39,652 nucleotides of DNA from Legionella waltersii. GTDB taxonomy: Bacteria; Pseudomonadota; Gammaproteobacteria; Legionellales; Legionellaceae. Location: positions 1-39,652 of the forward strand of contig NZ_LNZB01000005.1 of the NCBI RefSeq assembly GCF_001468085.1, read 5' to 3'. The notes under the pieces were generated by a model. That model was not told the DNA's origin and did not search any database. It was given only the letters and a program-made list of their open reading frames with translations. The translations under genes and the position numbers were made by a program. Positions within the stretch are counted from its first letter, which is position 1. The number at the start of each line of letters is the position of its first letter. Shown here one piece after another: positions 26,213 to 35,172 of the stretch.

Positions 26213-26881
26213 CTATGCGCCAACAACTACTAGTTGATTAGAAATGAATGGATGAGCCCTCGATGTTGTCAAAGGTTTAGACAACAATTCCTCTTTAAAG
26301 AATGTTTGTCTTTTTTTCTGCATTTCAATAGGGATATTACCCTCAGTCTGGTCGATGACCACACCATGCCCCTCCCATCGCTTATCAAAGGCGTTTTGTT
26401 TTAAATTGAGTGAGGTTGAAAGCATTAACACACAGCCATTCTTATCAATATCAAATACCGCTGAGTCGCCTCCCTTGTCCAATATTCTACAAGCTAGTTT
26501 TTTTTGCACGACCCATTTTGAAATAAAAGAGATTAAATGTTCATCTTGAATGCTAGAAGGTGAAATAACTAATCGTACGTCTAATCGTGAATTGTTTTTT
26601 AAGACAAACGCCAGCATGTCATTCAGTATTTTTTCCTTGCGTTGATCATCCTTTTCTGAGGCCTCATTGGACATATGAGTAAAGGCGCTTGAACAATCAC
26701 TATTCATGCCATAGAAGGCAACAGCAGCACAAGTCGCTAATCCATCCGTAATAACCGTTTTATTCTTACCTTTTAAATAGACAACCTCATCCATAGAAAC
26801 GTTAACAGCGTCTTTTATAAAAGCAATACTTTGATCTTTAGCCAGAAATTTAATTTTCTTCTTTCTTAAAATTAAAGTCAT
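26213..26881 (-). CDS. CheD-like glutamine deamidase fold protein
   Basis: A 222-aa soluble protein. ITDGLATCAAVAFYG followed by AFTHMS aligns with CheD (TLGLGSCVAVxLYD... LAHxMLP): Thr45, Cys51 and His69 fall at the spacing of the CheD catalytic triad, and KGGDSAVFDIDKNGCV matches the later GGxxGRxVIFDxxTG segment. CheD deamidates glutamines of chemoreceptors; related folds occur in glutamine-deamidating toxins. No chemotaxis gene is nearby, so a stand-alone deamidase, possibly acting in the host, is plausible. A good GAGG ribosome binding site precedes the start. It lies 211 bases upstream of the FlgE-like gene on the same strand. The family call is motif-based. Confidence 0.72.
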   Translation of the reverse strand: MTLILRKKKIKFLAKDQSIAFIKDAVNVSMDEVVYLKGKNKTVITDGLATCAAVAFYGMNSDCSSAFTHMSNEASEKDDQRKEKILNDMLAFVLKNNSRLDVRLVISPSSIQDEHLISFISKWVVQKKLACRILDKGGDSAVFDIDKNGCVLMLSTSLNLKQNAFDKRWEGHGVVIDQTEGNIPIEMQKKRQTFFKEELLSKPLTTSRAHPFISNQLVVVGA

Positions 26882-27016
26882 TTTTTCCTCTTGATGCTTT
26901 TGTTTTGAACATTCTATACAAAAAATGATTTTTTAAAAAGAAAATGACTCACTATAAATGTATCTCTTTTAATACATAAAGGCTAGAGTGCTTCCTAAGC
27001 GATCATCTGTATCGTA

Positions 27017-27138
27017 GAGGACTTACGCCCCCCCAGTCTCTTTGTTAAAAGAACTTTTTAATTCGGTCATTTAGTCCGTCTAAACGCTCTCATTAAAAAG
27101 TTCTTTTGACTCGACCTTGGGGTTATTTGTAAGTCCTG
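27017..27138. repeat. MITE-like palindromic element, copy in reverse orientation
   Basis: A 122-bp inverted-repeat element with ends GAGGACTTACG and GTAAGTCCTG and inner arms AAAAGAACTTTTTAAT and ATTAAAAAGTTCTTTT. Flanking pentamers TCGTA (27012-27016) and TTGTA (27139-27143) match at four of five positions, suggesting an old target-site duplication. Confidence 0.85.
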
Positions 27139-27292
27139 TTGTAGATAGAAAGCAGTCAGATCTTGGAAAGTTGATGTATTTAGAATGTTCGTCAAATTCA
27201 ATTTATAGTCTATTTGTGCTATAATTTATAGTCTAAGGATTGTGTAGGAGTTGGTTAAAGGAGTCATCTCGAGCTGTAACCGGAGATGTAAG

Positions 27293-27589
27293 ATGTATCT
27301 CTATTGTATTTTGTCTGGCGTAATTCTTTTAAGTGGTTGTACGACAATAAGTGGTGGAATCGATAAAACGTCCAATGTATCAGAATCAACTTGGTACGAG
27401 TCCGATAATTCAGCCAATCATGCAACTAGTAATAATTCGTACAAAGCAGTTAATGATACCCAGGTAACTCACGGATCAAAAAACTCATCTCACACGAACA
27501 AAAAAACTAAGGCTGTAGAGCAGAAAGAGTACGATGCTGCTATTGATAATTTATCAAAGCTACCTGAGTATATTTTAATCCGTATTTAA
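27293..27589 (+). CDS. Small lipoprotein
   Basis: A 98-aa protein with a lipoprotein signal peptide: hydrophobic core YCILSGVILL and lipobox LLSGC, so Cys is lipidated at about residue 16. The mature part is Ser/Asn/Thr-rich and hydrophilic with a charged C-terminal helix. The ATG at 27293 is preferred (GGAG seven bases upstream) over a TTG-started frame from 27251. Function not recognised. The membrane retained cannot be judged, though Thr follows the Cys rather than Asp. Confidence 0.7.
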   Translation: MYLYCILSGVILLSGCTTISGGIDKTSNVSESTWYESDNSANHATSNNSYKAVNDTQVTHGSKNSSHTNKKTKAVEQKEYDAAIDNLSKLPEYILIRI

Positions 27590-27810
27590 ATTCTGCGATC
27601 TATTACTGACGCGGATCAAGGTGGGGTTAGAGCCTTATTCACAAGTTTGGCGAAGACTCGTTGTTTGCTGCATTTACCCTAATTTACTTTCTATTCTGAA
27701 ATAACCATCATGCTGAAAATAGTCCCAAATAATTCGAGTTGCCTCATAAATACACACCTATGAGCAATCTGAACTATAATTGGTTTATCAGTGAATAGAC
27801 GAGCATTGTG

Positions 27811-28953
27811 ATGGGCCTAGAAATACTAGATTCAGCTACGCCACAAACTTTTGTTGATGCTCTCCGCCGAGGTGATTTTGTACTCGCTTCATGCTTTGAA
27901 GGCTGGGCTAAACAAAAATACAAAAAAATAGCTGGGAAAGGTGTTCCAGAAGATACCAATGTCCTTATAGCGATTTTATTAGCAGAAACTGACTTATCCG
28001 AAAAAGATGCTGTTCCATTAATGGTGGCTTACGATTCTTCTAAAGATTTTGTTCAAGCAAGTCTTCTGGTCCTATTTAATGGCGCAAGGGCTTATCTGAA
28101 TTTAGAGCGTGGTGATGCTCAACTTCGTACAGCACAGGATTTAGAACTATCAGCGTCAGAAACGCCAAATACGGCGATGCATGAGTATTTTGATAACCTT
28201 CCAACTAAACCATTTCCTGTTCAATTGGAGAAAGGGGTAGATACTAAAACAACAAACCAATTCAAAAATAAGAATCAAAAAACAATTGATCAAGTGCAAG
28301 CTCAAGCAACGTATTTAAAAAGAATGTTCGATGCCGCAGACAATTATCGTTTATCCATAGAGGAGAGTAAGACGTCTCCTGAAGCACAGCTTTCTGCTGA
28401 AGAACTGGAGTGTCATACAAAACTAGTGGAAACGATTGACATGTTGAAAAATGCGTCATTGTATTCATCCACCGACCTTATCAAGGAGCTTGATCAAAGA
28501 GTTAATGACATTAAAGCCAATGGCCCAGAATCAAAGGACAAGGATAAATTAATAACCGTATTTCAAGTACTCAAAGACTATGAAGGTATTAAAACTAAAA
28601 TACAAGAGTACCTCACTATCCTGCATGACAATCCTGTCCATGAGCCAGAAAAAAACCCTAAACTGGCCACTGCACATCATATTCGACGTCTAGCAGGACA
28701 AAATATGCTGCTTAGTCTTTATCAAGGGGAACCCAAAGAAAAGGTTATGAAAAATATCGAGCGACATCTCAAAACGATTGAAAGGAATAAACCTGGCCTA
28801 GCTGAATTAGGATTTATAGGTTGGATAAAAAATTTACTTGGTATGAATAAAGGGCTTTCTAGTGAACAAGATAAATTCAAGGAAACCATGCAGAAATTAA
28901 AAGAATCAAACAAAGCTGAAAATAGGATTGATAAAGGTTCGATATTACACTAA
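27811..28953 (+). CDS. Hypothetical helical protein, effector candidate
   Basis: A 380-aa soluble protein, not recognised. The N-terminal 100 residues are compact and mixed (FVDALRRGDFVLASCFEGWAK, TNVLIAILLAETDLSEKDA); residues 150-330 are mainly amphipathic helix with a coiled-coil tendency; the C-terminus is Lys/Glu-rich and polar. No signal peptide or membrane segment. ATG 27811 directly follows a GTG, and ribosome binding is weak. Composition and neighbourhood fit a translocated protein; no function can be assigned. Confidence 0.65.
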   Translation: MGLEILDSATPQTFVDALRRGDFVLASCFEGWAKQKYKKIAGKGVPEDTNVLIAILLAETDLSEKDAVPLMVAYDSSKDFVQASLLVLFNGARAYLNLERGDAQLRTAQDLELSASETPNTAMHEYFDNLPTKPFPVQLEKGVDTKTTNQFKNKNQKTIDQVQAQATYLKRMFDAADNYRLSIEESKTSPEAQLSAEELECHTKLVETIDMLKNASLYSSTDLIKELDQRVNDIKANGPESKDKDKLITVFQVLKDYEGIKTKIQEYLTILHDNPVHEPEKNPKLATAHHIRRLAGQNMLLSLYQGEPKEKVMKNIERHLKTIERNKPGLAELGFIGWIKNLLGMNKGLSSEQDKFKETMQKLKESNKAENRIDKGSILH

Positions 28954-29032
28954 GGTTGTTCGTTGTACTAAAGTTCACATGAATTATTGAGGTACAATAA
29001 ATTTGCTCCCCATTACCAGCTCAGGATCTTAA

Positions 29033-29362
29033 ATGGCTTCTAAACAGAGTACTGTCGATTATATTTTGGAGCAAATGGCTGCTTTTGGAACTGTTTCTGC
29101 AAAAAAAATGTTTGGCGAGTATGCCATTTATTACGAGGACAAAGTGGTTGCCCTTGTCTGTGATGATCAATTATTTATAAAACCTACCAATGCGGGCAAA
29201 GCGTTTATCAATAACTACATAGAAGGATACCCATATCCGGGCGCCAAAGCTTATTTATTGATCTCTGGAGAATTATGGGAAGACAGCGAGTGGCTATCAG
29301 AACTTGTTCAAATCACGGCAATGGAGCTCCCGATACCCAAGAAAAAATCAAACAAGAAATAG
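29033..29362 (+). CDS. TfoX N-terminal domain protein
   Basis: A 109-aa protein consisting of just the TfoX/Sxy N-terminal domain: VDYILEQMAAFGTVSAKKMF, GEYAIYYEDKVVALVCDDQL, FIKPT and YPYPGAKAYLLI are all characteristic. Full Sxy proteins add a helix-hairpin-helix C-terminal domain and activate competence genes with CRP; single-domain versions like this are common and of unknown role. AGGA precedes the ATG. Basic C-terminal tail. Confidence 0.9.
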   Translation: MASKQSTVDYILEQMAAFGTVSAKKMFGEYAIYYEDKVVALVCDDQLFIKPTNAGKAFINNYIEGYPYPGAKAYLLISGELWEDSEWLSELVQITAMELPIPKKKSNKK

Positions 29363-29471
29363 GTTGGATCATTTTGACACCTCCTACCTTGCTTTTTATT
29401 GAATTTATTCGTTAGATAAAATAAGATAAATGCGCACAATTTGATCATTAACAAAAACAAAGGTTGTAAAA

Positions 29472-29876
29472 ATGAAAAAAATTTTGTCGCTCACTGTCCT
29501 TTCTTTTTTGATTAGCAGCTGCGCCTCTATTCCAGCTGATCCGCAAGCTACTCGTATTATTGCATCGCCAAACCCTGTACCCAAAGGATGCAAGTACTTA
29601 GGACAAGTTGTTGGAAATCAGGGTAATTTCTTTACAGGAGGATTTACTTCTAACCGCAATCTAGAAGAAGGCGCAATGAATGACCTTAAAAATAAGGCGG
29701 CAAAACTAGGTGCAAACTACATTCAATTAGTCACTAATCGAGCTGGAGTTACTGGTTCCATGAGCGGTTCTTTTGATCGACAGGGTGGTTTTATGAGTGG
29801 CAGCTCTGAACAAACTAACGTCACGAATTTAGGAAATGCCTATCTCTGCCCACCAAAATTAATTGGATTAGAATAA
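29472..29876 (+). CDS. DUF4156 lipoprotein
   Basis: A 134-aa envelope lipoprotein. Signal peptide with lipobox LISSC (Cys17). The mature region follows DUF4156: CKYLGQVVGNQGNFFTGG, NDLKNKAAKLGANYIQL and a Gly/Ser-rich MSGSFDRQGGFMSGSSE. Members of this family are small surface or periplasmic lipoproteins of unknown role. AAGG lies upstream of the start and a hairpin follows at 29890. Confidence 0.85.
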   Translation: MKKILSLTVLSFLISSCASIPADPQATRIIASPNPVPKGCKYLGQVVGNQGNFFTGGFTSNRNLEEGAMNDLKNKAAKLGANYIQLVTNRAGVTGSMSGSFDRQGGFMSGSSEQTNVTNLGNAYLCPPKLIGLE

Positions 29877-29889
29877 ATTCCAATTCATT

Positions 29890-29920
29890 CTAGGAGCCGT
29901 TAATCATTTACGGCCCCTAG
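29890..29920. terminator. Hairpin between convergent genes
   Basis: CTAGGAGCCGT pairs with ACGGCCCCTAG (11 bp, one mismatch, 9-base loop) downstream of the DUF4156 gene. Poor U-tracts on both strands. Confidence 0.5.
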
Positions 29921-30018
29921 CAAAAGTGTGTCGTGTCAATCTTAAATGGATTTATTGGGCGAAGGCATTATTTATACGCTGCAAAGCGCAATTGTATTCC
30001 TAAGTTTCTATGAAACTA

Positions 30019-32769
30019 CTATGCTGTAGCAATACTCGTAGCTCTGTTTTCTTTTTCGGATTCAAATAAATCGCTAAGATTAATAGGCTCTTGTTCTTTG
30101 TTAAAAAATGGACGATCTTTCGCTGTGGGTGGGTTAATAAAGCCCTCTAATTTGCTAATCGCGCTGAACAAATAGAAAACAGCACTTTGTATCTCACGTT
30201 CTCCATTTAGAAAAGGGGCTGCCATTTTTCCTGCATACTCACAACGTTTAAAAAAATCCATGAACTTAATCTTAAAAGGTCTTTTATCTTGAGGGTTAGT
30301 CAATTTAATTTGCGCGATAACAAGGTCATGACTTAATTTTGATAGCGCTTGCTGATGGCCAGGAGTTTCATTGTCCTTAACTCTACTTACTACTAAACTT
30401 GATAGGTATGCTATTCTTTGCTCAATCTTAAACTTGTCCAAAAGCGTTTCAAAACTATTCGCTACTCTACATGTTGCTTTTTTGCTTTCCGCCTCTTTTA
30501 TTACTCTAACCTTTTTTAATTCTATGGCCTCTCCAATTTCAGGAATAGTATCTTTTTTAAAAAATTGATTAATTAATTGAACAGCATCACTGGATCTGAA
30601 TCGGTCAAGCTGTTTAAGATAAAGGGCTGATAAACTATCGATTTCCTCGATTGAATCTAAAGTATCGAATGAGACATACATGTCACTAATATTATGGATC
30701 AGTTGTTGTATTAATTCTGAATTGTGTTTGAAACTAATAGCATATCTTGTCTCTAGTTGTTCCATAGACATTTTAAATGCATCGACTTCAGAACTTATAT
30801 TTTTTGGAATTTCAGTCATGCCCAAAGTTATCAATGCATTTTGCAAAGAGCTATTCGCATAAAGCAAATCATCTAATTCTTTCTTTAGACCTGATAGCTC
30901 AGTAGGAGTTTGTGCTGTAACTACTAAATTGTTTAGGTTAGACTTTAATTGGCTTATCTTTGTCCTAATTTGTTCAAGCACTCGATTACCCCGAGAGAGA
31001 GTCTCTAATTGTTTTAGAGCTCCTGCTTTGACCTCCGTTTCCAATCTAGAAACCAAACGCGCTAATCCCTCGTATTCAACCTGTTTACCAAGAGCTCCAA
31101 CACCAGAGATAAATTCCTCTCGAGTCAATATAGACTTTACTTCACTTAGTTGAACTAGTTTACTCCGCTCACTTTCCTTTACTGCAGCCTCAGTATACGA
31201 GTCTGAATAATCAGAGGAAAATCCAGAAATCAGATACGAGCATTGTGCAAAAGTCTGCTCAACTAAGTTCAACAACACAGTATTTACTGCATCAGAATAT
31301 TGTTTTTCTAATTTTAGGGCTAAATTTGTTAATTCTAAAGTTAAATACTCATTAAGCTTTGGAGCATTTTGTATTCCAATATCAATTTTAGACTTCATTT
31401 TTATTAGCGATTGATAATCCAAAGGTGTTGGAGCAGCTAACATCGATTGCAATTCTGATAGTTGCTGAGCTAATTCCTTTTGACCTGTATAATTAAGACT
31501 TATTAAGACAAACCACTGTTTGAAATCCTCATCAGACGATTCAAAAACAATTTCAAAGATCTGATCCCAAAGCACCTTGTTTATTCTGAAATAGGAGAAA
31601 GCGATTTGTTCTGCTAGGCTAGGAGCAATTTTGCTTACCTCTTTATAAAGAAAATTGAAAAGTCTATCAGGAAGATGGCCTAAAAAATAATCGCTCACTG
31701 TCTTAATCAATTGACTTGAAACATTTAAAAATCCACCTGTTACTGTTTCAATTTGTAGTTCACTCTCTAACTGCAGAAGCACTTCATTAGAGATGTAATT
31801 TTCGGTAATTAATCCTCTCAGAGATCCTACACGAGTCAACTGAGCGATCTCCTTTCCACATAAATAACCAAGAACTCCCAGGTGTATGAATTTTTTTGCC
31901 GCACTAGGACTTAGTTTATTTTTTATGGCATATTGCACTATCGTTTTCTCAATAACTAATTGAGCAAACTGAGTTTGATTGCATTCATTTTTGATTTTTG
32001 ATTGTTCTTCTTGAGGCAACTTGGATAAATAGTTAATGACTAATGAGAGATCAAACGCTGGTGGGTGTTCACAGTTTTCATAAATGACGCAAAGTACTTT
32101 ATAATTTGGAACGTGCGTGAGCAATAATTGAAATAAACACTTTTGATTTCTTTTTGTTTCCTGGCCTAAAGCTTTAATAAATTTTGCAAGCTCTGTGGTG
32201 CCTAACGAATTGATGATGGATTTAAAATACGGCTTTTTTGAATAGTAGCTGATGGATTTTAGGGTATTTACATCAAATGACACTCCGTTCAATTCCAGAT
32301 TCTTCAGCATCGGATATAAATAGGGATTTGCAATAAAGGAATCGAGTACATTGCTCTTGCTTTTTAGCAAAGCCACATTTAGAGTCTGCTCCTGACCGTT
32401 TGCATAATAATAGGCAAATTTAGGGTGACTTTTTAACACGTTCTCTTTAGAGAAAACGTCTTCTTTTTGGTTATTCCAAGGATTGACCAAGACAAAGTTG
32501 AAATCACCCTTCCCGTCAGGTTGTATTTTTTTTAATCGTAGCGCATGACGCCCGCCCTCAGTTCCCCAGTCAATACTCACAAACAAAGAAACATCGGAAG
32601 CAATGCCCTTAAATTTACAAATTTTATCAATATTACGGGTATTAGGATCTTCGTTGAGAATGATGTCTAAAGAAGCCAATAAGTAACAATCACCTGTATT
32701 GCCCTGCTCAATAGTAATAGGACCTTTTTCAGGGAATAACGGTGTAAGCGGATTAAGTGAACTAGGCAT
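30019..32769 (-). CDS. Calpain-like cysteine protease domain protein
   Basis: A 916-aa soluble protein. Near the N-terminus IEQGNTGDCYLLASLD is the calpain catalytic-Cys motif (QGxxGDCWLLA); GGRHALRLKKI and FVLVNPWNNQ match the calpain His and Asn elements, giving a candidate triad Cys28, His75, Asn96. In calpains Cys and His are about 150 residues apart; here 47, so the domain is minimal. The remaining 800 residues are helical with long coiled-coil stretches, and the C-terminus is Glu-rich (FESEKENRATSIATA), as in Dot/Icm substrates. The start is uncertain: ATG 32769 is taken, a TTG at 32790 is alternative, and neither has a strong ribosome binding site. Confidence 0.78.
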   Translation of the reverse strand: MPSSLNPLTPLFPEKGPITIEQGNTGDCYLLASLDIILNEDPNTRNIDKICKFKGIASDVSLFVSIDWGTEGGRHALRLKKIQPDGKGDFNFVLVNPWNNQKEDVFSKENVLKSHPKFAYYYANGQEQTLNVALLKSKSNVLDSFIANPYLYPMLKNLELNGVSFDVNTLKSISYYSKKPYFKSIINSLGTTELAKFIKALGQETKRNQKCLFQLLLTHVPNYKVLCVIYENCEHPPAFDLSLVINYLSKLPQEEQSKIKNECNQTQFAQLVIEKTIVQYAIKNKLSPSAAKKFIHLGVLGYLCGKEIAQLTRVGSLRGLITENYISNEVLLQLESELQIETVTGGFLNVSSQLIKTVSDYFLGHLPDRLFNFLYKEVSKIAPSLAEQIAFSYFRINKVLWDQIFEIVFESSDEDFKQWFVLISLNYTGQKELAQQLSELQSMLAAPTPLDYQSLIKMKSKIDIGIQNAPKLNEYLTLELTNLALKLEKQYSDAVNTVLLNLVEQTFAQCSYLISGFSSDYSDSYTEAAVKESERSKLVQLSEVKSILTREEFISGVGALGKQVEYEGLARLVSRLETEVKAGALKQLETLSRGNRVLEQIRTKISQLKSNLNNLVVTAQTPTELSGLKKELDDLLYANSSLQNALITLGMTEIPKNISSEVDAFKMSMEQLETRYAISFKHNSELIQQLIHNISDMYVSFDTLDSIEEIDSLSALYLKQLDRFRSSDAVQLINQFFKKDTIPEIGEAIELKKVRVIKEAESKKATCRVANSFETLLDKFKIEQRIAYLSSLVVSRVKDNETPGHQQALSKLSHDLVIAQIKLTNPQDKRPFKIKFMDFFKRCEYAGKMAAPFLNGEREIQSAVFYLFSAISKLEGFINPPTAKDRPFFNKEQEPINLSDLFESEKENRATSIATA

Positions 32770-33048
32770 AAGCAAACCAAATACAAACAATGAGGTTAAA
32801 TTTAAACCATAATGTACAATAAGGTCAATTCACCAAAAAATTTACTGATGAAAATAAAATTCCTAACAACATGATTTACATATAAAAAATTTAGATTGTT
32901 TCCCTGAATGCAACTATTGTTTCTCATGCCGCAATATTTCCTCGTGGTTGTACTGGTATTTGTGACTGGAAATTATTAAGCATTTATGATGCTTCGTTGT
33001 AGGTAGTCCTATTTACAATACAGGCTTATCCTTAATTTTGACTAAAAA

Positions 33049-34788
33049 TCAACTTTTTCCTAGTGTTTTAGGAGATAGGCTCTCCGCCTCATTAGCTCTA
33101 TTAGGCATTTGCGCTTTATAGGAGGGTACTGCACTTGCAACAGGATTATGTGCTACTGCAGCATGTTCAATCCCGTTTAGTAAAGCATTTCTATTAATAA
33201 TCAAACATAATCTTCCTGGGGCAGGATGAATTTTGTCTTCGGCTATTCCCCAATCCTTCATCAATTGTTTTAATTGAGTTTTATATTTATTAATCTCGTT
33301 CTGTGTCTGTGATACAAAAGGATTAATAATAAGCATCACATTGTCACCCTCAATACATACACCGGAAAGTGCTCCTGGAACAGCTTTGTTAATTGCTGCT
33401 GTTATCTCTTGGGAATCTTTGTGATTTTTCTCTAAAACAGGCGCGTTTTTAATTCCGGCAAGTAAATCCCTTTTATTCACTTCAAAATGGAGGTATCCTG
33501 CGGCGTTAACAAGATTCTTTTTGGCTTCAGAGATTCCAAGAATAGCCATTAACTGCTTTAATTCTGATTTAAATTTATTCTCTTGGTTAGGTAATTCACA
33601 TTTTTTAGCAGTAATTCGTACTCGATCATCAATAAATTCGACATGGGTAAACGCATTAGGTAGTTTTTGAGTTAAAAACGCTACAATTTCAGCCCTTTCC
33701 TGTTTTAATTGTTGGGCTAAATCAATGGGTTTCATTTGAATGAATACATCTGGTTTGGAAAGAACTTGTGGGCTTACAGAAATTGTTTCTTGCTGAGGCT
33801 TGTCCAAACTTAAGTCTTCTACCACAATAGTGGGCATCCCCGTTATTTCAGTCAATCCAGGAACCTTTGAATTTGCAGCATTAATATGCATGGAGCCACA
33901 GAAAACTACAAATTTGCCACTATCAGGCTCTTTTTGATACTCTTGTATCCTTTTTGCTGCAACATAATTCATCATTAGAGCGCGCTTTCTTCGTTCATCC
34001 TCACTTTCAACCAACTCCCCACCAATGCTATAAGAGGCGATTGTGTCGATAGGTATAATGCGAATCCCATGTATTTTTGCTTGTTTAACCACCTCAGTAA
34101 AACTGTACGAAGTATTATTCTTAACCTGACCCGTTTGCCCCGTATCCTGCGACTGTAAATAGGCCTTAAGCATCGCCGGCATTTCAACACTAGGGGATTT
34201 AAAATAAGCATCCAATAGTTCTCGATGTGTCTCATCAAAAAGATGCTCTAAAAACAGCACCTTCACCCCCTTTTGTTTTAATTTCGCCATATTGTCACAA
34301 AGCAATTTTTTAGGAGCAATGTCCTGATGTCTTTCACCGATAATAACACCCTGATTTTTGTCTACTACTGACAATAAAACATCATTGGCGTTACCAGGTA
34401 ATCTCGGCGGTATTACTTTTCGATTAGTCACAGGCAGCATGGTTTTAAAAAAGTTGCTCGCTTCTTCCAGAAGAGCTTTTTGAGATTCCTCTATTGACGG
34501 TATATGACGAGTAATATCGAGCGGTGTCACAAAAGCCTGTAAAGTACTTTCACTCAGAACTCGGTTCCCTACTAACTCTGTATTGAGCCACGGAAAAGAT
34601 GCAGCAAGTTCCTGTAGGCTATGTCCAAAATAGATTGCATCATCTTCGATGAGAATTTTAGAATGGGGATCATTGTAAGCTGGATCAGCTTTAAGACTCG
34701 CTACCACACGTGCAAAAAGTGCATCCCTTTTTTGGTTAGCCAGAAAGGTATTTCTGATACTATAAAGGGCATCTTTTTTAGCAAACAT
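33049..34788 (-). CDS. EreA/ChaN-like (TIKI superfamily) domain protein with tandem C-terminal repeats
   Basis: A 579-aa soluble protein. The central domain (about 130-325) has GVIIGERH at 147-154, KVLFLEHL at 177-183 (Glu181, His182), GIRIIPID and FCGSMHIN followed by VPGLTEITGMP: the conserved Glu/His pattern of the EreA/ChaN/TIKI group and of related domains in dermonecrotic-type toxins. Two tandem repeats of about 85 residues follow (367-451 and 461-545), each with a buried strand, a KSELKQLMxxxGI-like helix and a closing RDLLAGIKNA or NALLNGIEHA. GGAG is eight bases before the ATG. Likely a hydrolase-type effector; substrate unknown. Confidence 0.78.
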   Translation of the reverse strand: MFAKKDALYSIRNTFLANQKRDALFARVVASLKADPAYNDPHSKILIEDDAIYFGHSLQELAASFPWLNTELVGNRVLSESTLQAFVTPLDITRHIPSIEESQKALLEEASNFFKTMLPVTNRKVIPPRLPGNANDVLLSVVDKNQGVIIGERHQDIAPKKLLCDNMAKLKQKGVKVLFLEHLFDETHRELLDAYFKSPSVEMPAMLKAYLQSQDTGQTGQVKNNTSYSFTEVVKQAKIHGIRIIPIDTIASYSIGGELVESEDERRKRALMMNYVAAKRIQEYQKEPDSGKFVVFCGSMHINAANSKVPGLTEITGMPTIVVEDLSLDKPQQETISVSPQVLSKPDVFIQMKPIDLAQQLKQERAEIVAFLTQKLPNAFTHVEFIDDRVRITAKKCELPNQENKFKSELKQLMAILGISEAKKNLVNAAGYLHFEVNKRDLLAGIKNAPVLEKNHKDSQEITAAINKAVPGALSGVCIEGDNVMLIINPFVSQTQNEINKYKTQLKQLMKDWGIAEDKIHPAPGRLCLIINRNALLNGIEHAAVAHNPVASAVPSYKAQMPNRANEAESLSPKTLGKS

Positions 34789-34854
34789 AAATCCATCTCC
34801 AATAAGCTATATTTGAATTATAGCTGTTAGGAGAGAGATTGTGTTCAGCGTCTG

Positions 34855-35048
34855 TTAATAAGGCGAATAAGACCGCAACCGTTGCATTAGTACTACACCA
34901 TAACGATGAGTCAGTGTCATGTACTCTCTATGCGCTATATCACTTTTATCACTTAACTCCTGCAGGTTTTGGTGTGTTCCATTCCTTGAGTTAAAGCAAT
35001 TCATTTTGTCCGTATTTGCCTGATTCCATGCCTTTAATGAAGCACCTA
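34855..35048 (-). pseudogene. Severed 3' end of the split gene
   Basis: Minus-strand codons continuing GASLKAWNQANTDKMN... to RLRSYSPY and a stop at 34855. This is the original C-terminal 62 residues of the gene at 35113-35793, cut off by the palindromic element at 35049-35172. Reading frame and the TAGGT target duplication agree exactly: removing 129 bases gives one open frame of 269 codons plus stop. Confidence 0.85.
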
Positions 35049-35172
35049 CAGGACTTACGAAAAACCCCAAGGTCGAGGCAAAAGAACTTTTTAATGAGGG
35101 AGTTTAGATGGACTAAATGACCGAATTAAAAAGTTCTTTTAACAAAGAGATTGGGGTTTTTCGTAAGTCCTG
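35049..35172. mobile_element. MITE-like palindromic element (124 bp) inserted in a gene
   Basis: Ends CAGGACTTACG and CGTAAGTCCTG are perfect inverted repeats; outer arms continue to AAAAACCCCAA/TTGGGGTTTTT and inner arms AAAAGAACTTTTTAAT/ATTAAAAAGTTCTTTT flank a 29-base loop. The element is bordered by ACCTA on both sides (35044-35048 and 35173-35177), a perfect 5-bp target-site duplication. It has no coding capacity and must have been mobilised in trans. It supplies a stop codon and the last 19 codons of the interrupted gene. Confidence 0.92.

Noticed and set aside
35049..35172. Intrinsic terminator only
   Set aside because: The hairpin could terminate transcription, but the perfect flanking ACCTA duplication and the interrupted frame show it is primarily an inserted element.
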